Source: Verrucomicrobiaceae bacterium
GTDB taxonomy: Bacteria > Verrucomicrobiota > Verrucomicrobiia > Verrucomicrobiales > Verrucomicrobiaceae
DNA: 64,000 bases
Assembly: GCA_027486585.1 (NCBI GenBank)
Contig: JAIXOU010000106.1
Coordinates: forward strand, 62,001 to 126,000
Direction: 5' to 3'
Part shown: positions 44,283 through 52,476 of the stretch, one piece after another
Layout of the letters: each line of letters opens with the position of its first letter
Numbering within the stretch: the first letter of the stretch is position 1
Translations under genes and position numbers: made by a program
Notes under the pieces: model-generated
Databases searched by the model: none
The model's input: only the letters and a program-made list of their open reading frames with translations
What the model was told of the DNA's origin: nothing

Positions 44283-45773
44283 TCAATCATCCGCCTCCGC
44301 CGCGTCTTTGATGACGAAACGGGCTTTCAGTTTGCAGACTTGCTGGGCGAGGCCGGCGGACTCGACGCTATGGAGGACTTCTTTGAAGTCTTTGTAGGCG
44401 TTGGGGGCTTCGTCGATGGGGTATTGGCGGGCGTTGTAGAGGATGTCGTGGGTTTCGAAGTCGGCGTTGACTTCCTGTTGGTTGAGATTGCGGGCGGCTG
44501 CTTTGCGGCCCATGCAGCGACCGGCACCGTGATTCACGCTGTAGCAGCTTTTCACGGCATCGGGCTTTGCAACCATGACCACGGAACCATCGCGCGGATT
44601 TCCGGGGAGAAGAATCGGGTGGCCGGTTTCGGCGAAGGGCGTGTCTTTGAGCGCGTGGTGACCGCCGGGGAAGGCACGCGTTGCCCCCTTGCGGTGAACC
44701 CACGCGAGTTGGTTATCGACGACTTCCTGACGGGCGATGTTGTGGCTGATGAAGTACACGAGCTGGCCGGTGGTCCCGGGCAGCACTTCCTGGAAGGCCT
44801 CCAGCACGAGCGCATTGATGAGCATGTGGTTCACGGTGGCGAAGTTCGCCCCGAGAGCCATGTCGTCGAGATACGCGTCCGCCTCGGGCGTTCCTAGCGG
44901 GGCATAGACGAGTTGTTTGTCTTCGGCAGGAAACGGCAGGCCCCAGGTGCGGAAGAAGCCTTCCAGCGACTTGAACTGGCGCTGCGCGAGGATGTTCCCG
45001 AACCCGCGCGATCCGCAGTGGCTCAGGAACGCGACGTGATTGTCCCGCAGACCGAAAACTTCGGCCGTGGAGCGCATCGCGGCGTCATCGGCGAGCTGCA
45101 CGATCTCGCACTCACCGAAGTGGTTTCCACCACCGTAGGAGCCGAGCTGCATCATCTTGTTCTCAAAGCGCGCGAAGCCGTTGAAGGCACGCATTTTGTC
45201 GAGTCGCTCGTGAAGCGTGGAGACGTTTCCATCGTGGCCGAAGTGGGCGCTGTCTTCGCAACGCAGCGCCCACTCAGGCGGGATGCCGAGAGCTTCGCAC
45301 ACGCTGCGGCTCGCGCCTTCGGTGCACACCTGCACGCCGAGATCGGCGGACACACGACGGGACTTTTTCGCCTCGCGCTGACCTCGGCCTGGGCCCGTTG
45401 GTGTGCGGAGTAAAATGGCATCGATCAGGCGACGACGGACAGCTTTATCCACGATGGCATCGGCAGGGATGTTCATCTGGAGCAGCGACATGGAGCATTT
45501 GATGTCCACGCCGACTGGTCCTGGATAAATGTGCGTTGGCGAAACCATCACGCATCCAACTGGCGCTCCGTAACCGCTGTGCGCGTCGGGATTGAGCACG
45601 AGATCAGTCACGCCCGGCGCAGAGCGTGAATTAAGCGCCTGCTCGATGCAGGATGGGTCGAAGCCAGCACGGATCGCCTCCGTCCCGATGACGGTGATGG
45701 GTTTTCCCGCGTTGTTGCGAGCTGGGAGGATGGCTTCGGCTTCGCCGGTGATGTGGAAGGGGATGGAGGACAT
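44283..45773 (-). CDS. rtcB: RNA ligase RtcB
   Basis: GTP- and Mn2+-dependent ligase joining 2',3'-cyclic phosphate or 3'-phosphate ends to 5'-OH RNA ends. Motifs: PDAHSGYGAPVGCVMVSP, GSYGGGNHFGECEIV (metal ligands), FLSHCGSRGFGN and SVNHGAGRCMGRKAA, whose His accepts GMP. The 496-residue length starts at ATG 45773 (MSSIPFHITGEAEAIL); the upstream open frame to 45926 is low-complexity and rejected. It belongs to the longer RtcB lineage. It is the second gene of the operon downstream of the sigma-54 promoter. Confidence 0.95.
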   Translation of the reverse strand: MSSIPFHITGEAEAILPARNNAGKPITVIGTEAIRAGFDPSCIEQALNSRSAPGVTDLVLNPDAHSGYGAPVGCVMVSPTHIYPGPVGVDIKCSMSLLQMNIPADAIVDKAVRRRLIDAILLRTPTGPGRGQREAKKSRRVSADLGVQVCTEGASRSVCEALGIPPEWALRCEDSAHFGHDGNVSTLHERLDKMRAFNGFARFENKMMQLGSYGGGNHFGECEIVQLADDAAMRSTAEVFGLRDNHVAFLSHCGSRGFGNILAQRQFKSLEGFFRTWGLPFPAEDKQLVYAPLGTPEADAYLDDMALGANFATVNHMLINALVLEAFQEVLPGTTGQLVYFISHNIARQEVVDNQLAWVHRKGATRAFPGGHHALKDTPFAETGHPILLPGNPRDGSVVMVAKPDAVKSCYSVNHGAGRCMGRKAAARNLNQQEVNADFETHDILYNARQYPIDEAPNAYKDFKEVLHSVESAGLAQQVCKLKARFVIKDAAEADD

Positions 45774-45807
45774 AGATGGTTGGAGGAATGGAGTTTTGGA
45801 TTGGTGA

Positions 45808-46500
45808 TTATGCGAGACTGAGTTCGCGGATGACGTGAGTGAGTTTTTGCTCGGTTTGGTGAATGAGTTCGGCATTGAGCTTGAATTGGCGGTTGGGAGC
45901 GCCTGCCGCGGTCCAGGCAAAATCACGCCACAGAGCTAGAATGGCCGGACCATCTGAATAGCCATTCAGCCGCTCCAAAAGAGCTGATCCATAGGCCGAT
46001 AAAGATGCACAACGGCGCACTTCGGTGTCTTGCAATGCCTCGTGACCCAAAAGCTCATTGAAAGGCAGACCTTCTTCGAGTGCGAGCATTTCGATGCGAC
46101 GCACTCGAAGCTTGGCCGCACGATGCTTGTCCACTTTCGTGAGCGACTTTGCTTTGAGGTGTTGGGGATTTGCCAAGCGGCGACACATCGGGCAGTAACA
46201 CCCACACCCACTCACGTATCTTTCAGATGGTGCTTCAACGATATCGAATGAGGTCTCGAGGTATGAGGCGAAAAAGTTGGCAAACTCCTCCAAATCGCTC
46301 TGCTCAGGACGGCAATCGAATGGAAGATTGTGATAATGCCCCTCAATCCACGCTTTCGCAGCATGAGCAGCATCCGCCACATCGTGCGCCTTCGTCAGCG
46401 GAACGAATCCTTCCCGAATGGCCTTCGCAAGCCATTGGAGCAATTTGAATGAACGGCCTTGGATTTCGATGGCGCGGCTGAGTTCTTCGATTGGGAGCAT
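45808..46500 (-). CDS. Uncharacterised cysteine-cluster protein, first gene of the rtc operon
   Basis: 230 residues, family not recognised. A helical N-terminal region is followed by a C-x-C-x-C-x2-C cluster (Cys99, 101, 103 and 106, in GCGCYCPMCRRL) that probably binds zinc. After it comes a basic segment (LKAKSLTKVDKHRAAKLRVR) and a helical C-terminus. A zinc-knuckle plus basic patch fits nucleic-acid binding, but that is inference. It is the first gene behind the sigma-54 promoter at 46542-46558 and 34 bases upstream of rtcB, so it is expected to be co-induced with RNA repair by RtcR. Confidence 0.75.
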   Translation of the reverse strand: MLPIEELSRAIEIQGRSFKLLQWLAKAIREGFVPLTKAHDVADAAHAAKAWIEGHYHNLPFDCRPEQSDLEEFANFFASYLETSFDIVEAPSERYVSGCGCYCPMCRRLANPQHLKAKSLTKVDKHRAAKLRVRRIEMLALEEGLPFNELLGHEALQDTEVRRCASLSAYGSALLERLNGYSDGPAILALWRDFAWTAAGAPNRQFKLNAELIHQTEQKLTHVIRELSLA

Positions 46501-46541
46501 TGTTTTGGATTGGCTGGGGTGTTTCCTGTGCCAACCACTAT

Positions 46542-46558
46542 TGCTAGTGCCGTGCCAA
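46542..46558 (-). promoter_or_regulatory. Sigma-54 (-24/-12) promoter of the rtc operon
   Basis: Read on the minus strand the sequence is TTGGCACGGCACTAGCA. It matches the sigma-54 consensus TGGCACG-N4-TTGC with one mismatch (TAGC for TTGC) and the exact GG-to-GC spacing. The expected start is near 46530, about 30 bases before the first codon of the operon. An RtcR gene, the dedicated sigma-54 activator of rtc operons, lies divergently at 46700, which makes this promoter assignment strong. Confidence 0.88.
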
Positions 46559-46570
46559 AACTTGGCACGG
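46550..46570. promoter_or_regulatory. Perfect palindrome overlapping the sigma-54 -24 element
   Basis: CCGTGCCAA at 46550-46558, a three-base spacer, and TTGGCACGG at 46562-46570 form a perfect 9-bp inverted repeat. Its left arm is the minus-strand -24 box. The right arm therefore gives a second TTGGCACG on the plus strand towards rtcR, but the matching -12 position reads GGCC rather than TTGC. The palindrome may be an operator or a fortuitous duplicate of the promoter box. Confidence 0.6.
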
Positions 46571-46699
46571 AGGGGCCGGATGATGCTGGAGGCCTTGTAA
46601 ATAAAGGAGGAGAAAATTTTTCGAGTATTTCCGAGGCCGTGTCATGATGTTCCGTAAATCCAGATTGTTTATCTCATAAGCTAGTGAAATATCCGAATT

Positions 46700-48301
46700 A
46701 TGGATTCAGCTAAACCCATCATCACTTTCGGTTTCCTCGGCTCTACTTTGGACCGCGCTCAGGGCGCGGAAAGGTGGTCGAAATGGCGGCCGACGGTGGC
46801 GATGTGTCAGCAGGAGGATTTGCTCGTTTCGCGGCTGGAACTGCTCGTGGAGCCGAAGTTTGCGGATCTGGCGAAAAGCGTGGTCGCGGACATCGCGAAG
46901 GTTTCGCCGGAGACGGAGGTGGTGGTGCATGACTTCGCGCTGAAGGACCCGTGGGACTTTCAGGAGGTGTATGAGCGGCTCTACGACTTTGTGCGCGGCT
47001 ATGACTTCCAGCCGGAGAAGGAGGATTACCTCATCCACCTGACCACCGGCACGCATGTGGCGCAGATTTGCTGGTTCCTGCTCAATGAAGCGAACTTCAT
47101 CCCGGCGCGGTTGCTGCAAACCTCGCCCTCACGCGAGGGCGGACGCGATGCGAAGGCCTCGGGGCGCTACGAGATCATCGACATCGATCTCTCGAAGTAT
47201 GACCGGCTCTCCACGGGCTTCGCGCAAGAGCAGGAGCGCACGTTGGATTTCCTGAAAAGCGGCATCGCCACCAAGAGCAAAGGCTTCAACAAGCTCATCG
47301 AGCAGATCGAACTCGTCGCCGTGAACTCCAGAGCGCCGATCCTCATCACGGGACCGACTGGCGCGGGCAAATCGATGCTCGCAGGCCGCATCTACGACCT
47401 GCGACGCTCGCGGGCGGGTTTGAGCGGTCGATTCGTCGAAGTGAACTGCGCCACGCTGCGCGGTGATCAGGCGATGTCGGCGCTGTTTGGCCACAAACGT
47501 GGCTCCTTCACCGGTGCGCAGTCGGACCGGCCGGGCCTGCTCAAAGAAGCCGATAAAGGCCTCATTTTCCTCGATGAGATCGGCGAACTAGGCCTCGACG
47601 AACAGGCGATGCTGCTGCGAGCACTGGAAGACAAAACCTTCCTGCCACTCGGCAGCGACAAGTCCGTGCAGAGCGACTTTCAGCTCATCGCCGGCACGAA
47701 TCGCGATCTGCGGGCCCAAGTCGCTGCGGGCAAATTCCGCGATGATTTGCTCGCCCGCATCAATCTCTGGACCTTCACGCTGCCCAGCCTCGCCGAGCGG
47801 CGCGAAGACATCGCCGCGAATCTTGATTTCGAGCTGGAGCGCTATGCAAAGTCGCATCGCCGCCAGGTGCGCATGAACAAGGAAGCACGTGAGGCTTTCC
47901 TCAAATTCGCCAAAGGCTCGGATGCCAAATGGAGTGCGAATTTCCGTGATCTTAATGCGGCGGTGACGCGCATGGCCACACTCGCACCGAAAGGACGGGT
48001 CACGGTTGAGTGTGTGGAGGCGGAGATGCTTCGACTGAAGGAGGTCTGGCGTGTTGTCGGACAGGAAGTGCTTGGTGATCAGTGTTTAGCATTAAGTCCT
48101 GAGCGACGGTCAGCGATTGACCCGTTTGATCTGGCCCAGTTAGACTTTGTTTTGAAAGCATGTCGCGAGAGTAAGACGCTCTCGGATGCTGGCAGGAAGC
48201 TCTTTGCGGTTTCAAGATCAAAGCGCTCCAAGATGAATGATGCGGATCGCCTGAAGAAGTATCTGGCGCGGTTTCAGCTGAAATGGGAAGATGTGAAATG
48301 A
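46700..48301 (+). CDS. rtcR: RtcR, sigma-54-dependent activator of the RNA-repair operon
   Basis: Bacterial enhancer-binding protein of 533 residues. The N-terminal RtcR/CARF-like domain (about 1-185) begins ITFGFLGSTLDRAQGAERWS and is thought to sense RNA ends or cyclic phosphate. The central AAA+ domain has Walker A GPTGAGKS, the sigma-54-contacting loop GSFTGA (Ser in place of the more usual Ala) and FLDEIGELGLDEQAMLLRAL. A short C-terminal helix-turn-helix-like segment ends the protein. It is divergent from the rtc operon with a 199-base gap. Confidence 0.93.
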   Translation: MDSAKPIITFGFLGSTLDRAQGAERWSKWRPTVAMCQQEDLLVSRLELLVEPKFADLAKSVVADIAKVSPETEVVVHDFALKDPWDFQEVYERLYDFVRGYDFQPEKEDYLIHLTTGTHVAQICWFLLNEANFIPARLLQTSPSREGGRDAKASGRYEIIDIDLSKYDRLSTGFAQEQERTLDFLKSGIATKSKGFNKLIEQIELVAVNSRAPILITGPTGAGKSMLAGRIYDLRRSRAGLSGRFVEVNCATLRGDQAMSALFGHKRGSFTGAQSDRPGLLKEADKGLIFLDEIGELGLDEQAMLLRALEDKTFLPLGSDKSVQSDFQLIAGTNRDLRAQVAAGKFRDDLLARINLWTFTLPSLAERREDIAANLDFELERYAKSHRRQVRMNKEAREAFLKFAKGSDAKWSANFRDLNAAVTRMATLAPKGRVTVECVEAEMLRLKEVWRVVGQEVLGDQCLALSPERRSAIDPFDLAQLDFVLKACRESKTLSDAGRKLFAVSRSKRSKMNDADRLKKYLARFQLKWEDVK

Positions 48302-48342
48302 AAGGTCTTGGCGGATTGCGTGGTGCTGTCTAATCTATCTGG

Positions 48343-49383
48343 ATGAAACGTAATCGTATTGGCCGCACGGGCATCGTCGTCACAGACATCTGCATGGGAA
48401 CCATGACCTTTGGTCTTCAGGCCGATGAGAAAACCTCCTTTGCAATCATGGACCGTGCGATTGAGGCGGGGATCGATTTTTTCGATACAGCGGAGATGTA
48501 TCCAGTGCCACCGAGTGCGGAGTTGTTTGGGGTGACCGAAGAGATCGTTGGCAAATGGTTGAAAGGCCGGACACGGGGTGAAATCATCCTGGCTAGCAAG
48601 GTGACGGGTCCAGGACACGGCTGGTTCCGCCCGCCGATTCGTGGTGGTTTCACGGCGCTGGATCGACGCCAGATTTTTCAGGCTTGTGAGGACAGTCTTC
48701 GCCGTCTTCAAACGGATTACATTGACCTTTATCAGACGCATTGGCCGGATCATGGGATGGAGCAGGAAGAGACACTAGGCGCACTAACGGACCTCATCGA
48801 TCAAGGGAAAATCCGAGCCTGGGGCAGTAGCAATGAGACCTGCTGGGGCGTGATGAAGAATCTCTGGGAAGCGGAAAAGCATGGGCTGGCGCGGATGGCC
48901 TCGGTGCAGAATAATTTCTCACTGATCAATCGCCGCTGTGAGAGTGAGCTGGCCCAAGTGTGTCGAAAGGAAGGCGTGAGTTTGTTGCCTTACTCGCCGC
49001 TAGGCGGTGGTGTGCTTTGCGGGAAATACAATCAGGGTGCTTTGCCGAAAGGTGCTCGTTTCACCGACTATATTCAAAATGGTGGCCCGCGCCAAAAGCG
49101 CATGGCAGCACGCTTTGTGAATGAGCGGAGTCTCGAAACAGCAGCGCGGCTGCAAGTCATCGCGGCAGATCTGGGCGTGAATGTGACGGCTCTGGCGCTG
49201 GCTTGGAGCAAGCAACATGACTTTGTGGCCTCGACAATTGTCGGCGCCACGACGGTGGCGCAGTTTGAAGAAAGCCTGCAAGCGGCTGATCTTGTGTTGA
49301 GTGCAGAGACCTTGGCGCGGATTGACGAGATCGACGAAGCGATTCCGACTCCGATGACGGAAGACGGACTGCGTCGGTTATAA
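48343..49383 (+). CDS. Aldo/keto reductase (Tas/YajO-like)
   Basis: NADPH-dependent oxidoreductase with a TIM-barrel fold, 346 residues. The catalytic tetrad is visible: Asp and Tyr in [12 protein letters not shown], Lys in IILASKVTG and His in [11 protein letters not shown]. The C-terminal cofactor segment includes [20 protein letters not shown]. The insert [19 protein letters not shown] after the Tyr resembles E. coli Tas. Starts 41 bases after rtcR; substrate unknown. The next gene is convergent with only three bases between stops. Confidence 0.92.
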   Translation: MKRNRIGRTGIVVTDICMGTMTFGLQADEKTSFAIMDRAIEAGIDFFDTAEMYPVPPSAELFGVTEEIVGKWLKGRTRGEIILASKVTGPGHGWFRPPIRGGFTALDRRQIFQACEDSLRRLQTDYIDLYQTHWPDHGMEQEETLGALTDLIDQGKIRAWGSSNETCWGVMKNLWEAEKHGLARMASVQNNFSLINRRCESELAQVCRKEGVSLLPYSPLGGGVLCGKYNQGALPKGARFTDYIQNGGPRQKRMAARFVNERSLETAARLQVIAADLGVNVTALALAWSKQHDFVASTIVGATTVAQFEESLQAADLVLSAETLARIDEIDEAIPTPMTEDGLRRL

Positions 49384-49386
49384 TTC

Positions 49387-50643
49387 TCAGTTCCCGCGAC
49401 CTTCGATGACATTTTTACCGACCGATAAGATGTCGATCAGCCATTGGCGCATGGCTTTAAAACCGCGCATCAGAGCACTGTCGATGACCTCCTGGCAGCC
49501 GTAGCGAGTGGCGATGCTTTCTTCGACTCGGCGATAGCGTGGCAGCAGAATCAGAGTGCTGCGCGGAGCTGACTCGGCGGTCTCGCGATGCGAGACGCTG
49601 GGATGCAGGAGGCCTTTACAAACAACCATGCCACCTTCCGCGACGGGAACGCTCCTTTGTGGAAGCAGCAACCATGGACGATAGACAAAAGATACGCCTC
49701 CTTCAGAAGAGCTTTTGAGTTTGCCAAACGTGCGAACGGGCACGCCACGAAAACGACGGGCTAGGAAACCCTTCACACCAGTCTCACGCACATCTTCAGC
49801 CGTGGCACGTTTATTGAGCAGGAAATCTCGACCCATCAGTGTGCCAAAGACGGTCAGACGGAAGGACCAGCCTGCGGCCAAAGCACCGATCAATATGAAG
49901 ACCAGCGACACAGCAGCGCCCAGATAAGGATTCAAGGCTGCGCTCAGCGTGATGATGGAGATCAGAGCCAGTTTTGATAACTTCAGGCCAGCGTCCACGA
50001 TACCAAAAGGAGAGAGAGCGATGAGCACATTTAATGCATGTGAACTGAGCCAAACGACACAAAAGGCGGCAATACCGACCGGAATGGTGATCCAAGGATT
50101 ATGCATGCTGTATTGAGCAAGGTCACCCAGAGGCATGAGAGCCAGTCCAGATCCGGCAAAACCAATGCAAGCCTGATCAGGCTGAATCTGCTGAAACTGA
50201 GAAACAGCTAGAGCTACGAGCGGCACAAACGCAGCACTGGCTACCAGAGCGCTAAGTTTGTCCTCGAAGAGCTCCAAGAAATCGAGCGGCTTCTTGACTA
50301 AAGCAGGGGCAGCAGCTCCCAGGAAGTCTTTGAGAAAGCAAAGGCTCAATAAAGATAGACCTGCGCCCCAGGCATAGGGATGACAATACCAAGGCAATTT
50401 AGAGCGCATTTTTTCTTCGGTATGAAAATATTTCCACGCGCCGATGGTGCTGACGCCCAAAAGCGGACTGACTGCGACGCCAGTGATTTCCGAAATTCCC
50501 TCCGCAAGACTAGTGCCAGGCAAAAGCAGGTCTTGACGCAGTTTTTCGGCCAAGGGGTTAGCGGCACCCTCCGCTAAAATCGGCGTCACAGAAGCGAATA
50601 AAACATTGAAAATGAGTATAATGAGGGTTTTTTTCATGATCAT
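49387..50643 (-). CDS. Polytopic membrane protein of unknown function, divergent from the tubulin operon
   Basis: 418 residues from ATG 50643, with a signal-peptide-like N-terminus (KKTLIILIFNVLFASVTPIL) and about six to seven further hydrophobic segments, for example PYAWGAGLSLLSLCFLKDFL. After residue 285 a soluble cytoplasmic C-terminal domain follows, containing GVSFVYRPWLLLPQRSVPVA and STLILLPRYRRVEESIATRY. I do not recognise the family. A GGGAG at about 13 bases upstream is compatible with this start. It shares the 343-base divergent control region with btubA. Confidence 0.75.
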   Translation of the reverse strand: MIMKKTLIILIFNVLFASVTPILAEGAANPLAEKLRQDLLLPGTSLAEGISEITGVAVSPLLGVSTIGAWKYFHTEEKMRSKLPWYCHPYAWGAGLSLLSLCFLKDFLGAAAPALVKKPLDFLELFEDKLSALVASAAFVPLVALAVSQFQQIQPDQACIGFAGSGLALMPLGDLAQYSMHNPWITIPVGIAAFCVVWLSSHALNVLIALSPFGIVDAGLKLSKLALISIITLSAALNPYLGAAVSLVFILIGALAAGWSFRLTVFGTLMGRDFLLNKRATAEDVRETGVKGFLARRFRGVPVRTFGKLKSSSEGGVSFVYRPWLLLPQRSVPVAEGGMVVCKGLLHPSVSHRETAESAPRSTLILLPRYRRVEESIATRYGCQEVIDSALMRGFKAMRQWLIDILSVGKNVIEGRGN

Positions 50644-50986
50644 AAATGGAAGTCTCCCTGAATCACGAAGAGACTGCACTGAACTCTCCGAACTGGACAA
50701 TGATACTGGTTTCCCACCTGCCACTTACATTTTTTACAGAAGAGTGTAGCTTTAAGCTCAGAGCAGACGAATGGTGGGTTAACACATTTTGGTTGAATTA
50801 GGGCAGCGAAGCGAGATATATTTAGATTCTCTATAATAATCACAGCTTAATCTGCCCTGCGCTGAACAATTGGAGCCCTTTTTTTAAAGCACGACTGACA
50901 AACAAATTAATTTATCCGAAACGGGAACAATTCTTGCGGATTTTCTCATTTGTAATAGAACACACCAAGAAACTCATATTCTTCTG
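50644..50986. other. Divergent intergenic region upstream of btubA
   Basis: This 343-base AT-rich gap separates the divergent membrane-protein gene from btubA and must carry the promoters of both. I see no strong sigma-70 pair. TTGCGG (50934-50939) with TAGAAC 16 bases on is the best plus-strand candidate and is weak; an isolated TATAAT is at 50832-50837. A poly-T stretch near 50880-50886 is notable. The btubA start has no Shine-Dalgarno in the preceding 20 bases. Confidence 0.3.
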
Positions 50987-52420
50987 ATGAAGGTAAATAA
51001 CACAATTGTCATTTCGGTCGGTCAAGCCGGCAACCAGATCGCGGCCTCATTCTGGAAAACAGTCTGTCAGGAGCATGGGATCGACCCGCTCTCTGGCTCC
51101 ACAGTATCCGGTGCCGTTCCGCGTGGTAACTGGAGTTCCTTTTTCACGAAACTGGGAGAATCAGGTTCTGGAAGTTATGTGCCGCGTGCTGTCATGGTCG
51201 ATCTAGAGCCAAGCGTCATTGAAAACGTGAAGGCCAATTCAGGCTCACTCTTTAATCCTGCCAATCTCATCTCCCGCAATGAAGGTGCTGGCGGTAACTT
51301 TGCAGTCGGTTACATGGGAGCGGGTCGTGAGGTTCTGCCAGAAGTCATGGGTCGCATTGATGGCGAGATCGACAAGTGTGACAACGTTGGTGGCATCATT
51401 ATCATCCATGCCACAGGTGGTGGTTCCGGCTCTGGTTTGGGTGCACTCTTGATCGAGACGTTGAAGGAAAAGTATCCAGAATATCCAGTGCTTAGCTGTG
51501 CTGTGCTGCCATCGCCGCAAGTTTCTTCCGTGGTCACCGAGCCCTACAACACGGTCTTTGTTCTCAATACACTGCGCCGCTCTGCAGATGCTTGCCTGAT
51601 CTTTGACAATGAGGCGCTCTTTGAATTAGCCCATCGCAAATGGAACATCGATAATCCGACGGTCGATGACTTGAATCTGCTCATCACGGAAGCTCTGGCT
51701 GGCATCACTGCTTCCATGCGCTTCAGCGGTTTCCTCACCGTGGAAATCAGCCTGCGTGAACTTCTCACCAATCTGGTGCCGCAGCCTTCCCTGCACTTCT
51801 TGATGTGCGCGTTTGCTCCGCTGACACCACCAGATCGCAGTAAGTTTGAAGAAATGGGCATTGAGGAGATGATCAAGTCCTTGTTCGACAATGGCTCAGT
51901 CTTTGCTGCTTGCTCGCCAATGGAAGGCCGCTTCCTCAGCACGGCAGTTCTTTATCGCGGTATCATGGATGACAAGCCGCTGGCTGATGCAGCGCTGGCT
52001 TCCATGCGTGAGAAGCTACCATTAACTTATTGGATTCCGACAGCCTTCAAAATTGGTTATGTCGAACAGTCCGGTATGTCCCACCGCAAGAGCATGGTAC
52101 TGCTCGCCAACAATACAGAGATCGCTCGTGTGCTGGATAGGATCTGTCACAACTTTGACAAACTCTGGCAGCGCAAGGCTTTCGCCAACTGGTATCTGAA
52201 TGAAGGAATGTCGGAGGAACAGATCATCAATCTACGCGCCTCTGCTCAAGAATTGATTCAGAGTTATCAAGTGGCTGAGGAAAGCGGAGCCAAGGCCCGC
52301 ACTCAAGATGCCGGTTTGGCCGGTGCTGTGGCAAAGGCGGCAGCAGCACCTGTCAGCGCGGAAGAAGAGCGGTCCGCATCAGCCTCTGTCAGCTTGCGCG
52401 ATCTCGTTGATCGCCGCTAA
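50987..52420 (+). CDS. btubA: Bacterial tubulin BtubA
   Basis: GTP-binding protein that co-polymerises with BtubB into mini-microtubules in Prosthecobacter, and is closer to eukaryotic tubulin than to FtsZ. GQAGNQIAASFWKTVCQEHG at 12-31 is the tubulin T1 region. The tubulin signature is GGGSGSG at 144-150 (Ser where the canonical form has Thr). VVTEPYNTVFVLNTL and SLRELLTNLVPQPSLHFLM follow, the T7 loop carrying an acidic residue. Relative to BtubB, T7 is two residues longer. Length 477 with an Ala-rich C-terminal tail. It starts at ATG 50987 and btubB follows 56 bases after its stop. Confidence 0.97.
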   Translation: MKVNNTIVISVGQAGNQIAASFWKTVCQEHGIDPLSGSTVSGAVPRGNWSSFFTKLGESGSGSYVPRAVMVDLEPSVIENVKANSGSLFNPANLISRNEGAGGNFAVGYMGAGREVLPEVMGRIDGEIDKCDNVGGIIIIHATGGGSGSGLGALLIETLKEKYPEYPVLSCAVLPSPQVSSVVTEPYNTVFVLNTLRRSADACLIFDNEALFELAHRKWNIDNPTVDDLNLLITEALAGITASMRFSGFLTVEISLRELLTNLVPQPSLHFLMCAFAPLTPPDRSKFEEMGIEEMIKSLFDNGSVFAACSPMEGRFLSTAVLYRGIMDDKPLADAALASMREKLPLTYWIPTAFKIGYVEQSGMSHRKSMVLLANNTEIARVLDRICHNFDKLWQRKAFANWYLNEGMSEEQIINLRASAQELIQSYQVAEESGAKARTQDAGLAGAVAKAAAAPVSAEEERSASASVSLRDLVDRR

Positions 52421-52464
52421 GTCTAGAGCCCATTTCAAGACACTAAATACAGACCAAGAACACC

Positions 52465-52470
52465 GGAGGA
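52465..52470 (+). promoter_or_regulatory. Strong Shine-Dalgarno for btubB
   Basis: GGAGGA lies six bases before the GTG start at 52477 and fixes that start. It is the only near-consensus Shine-Dalgarno in the operon; btubA, bklc and the fourth gene lack one. Confidence 0.85.
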
Positions 52471-52476
52471 TACACT

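Noticed and set aside
44340-44897. 185-codon open frame on the plus strand
   Set aside because: Antisense to rtcB, with a Val/Gly-rich translation typical of a reverse-frame shadow of a GC-rich gene.
45774-45926. 51-residue N-terminal extension of RtcB
   Set aside because: Low-complexity Ser/Pro/Asn-rich sequence that runs into the upstream gene. RtcB proteins begin near MSSIPFHITGEAEAIL.
50832-50837. Isolated TATAAT as promoter of btubA
   Set aside because: Perfect -10 hexamer, but no -35 element at the right distance and it lies about 150 bases from btubA. Not enough to call a promoter.
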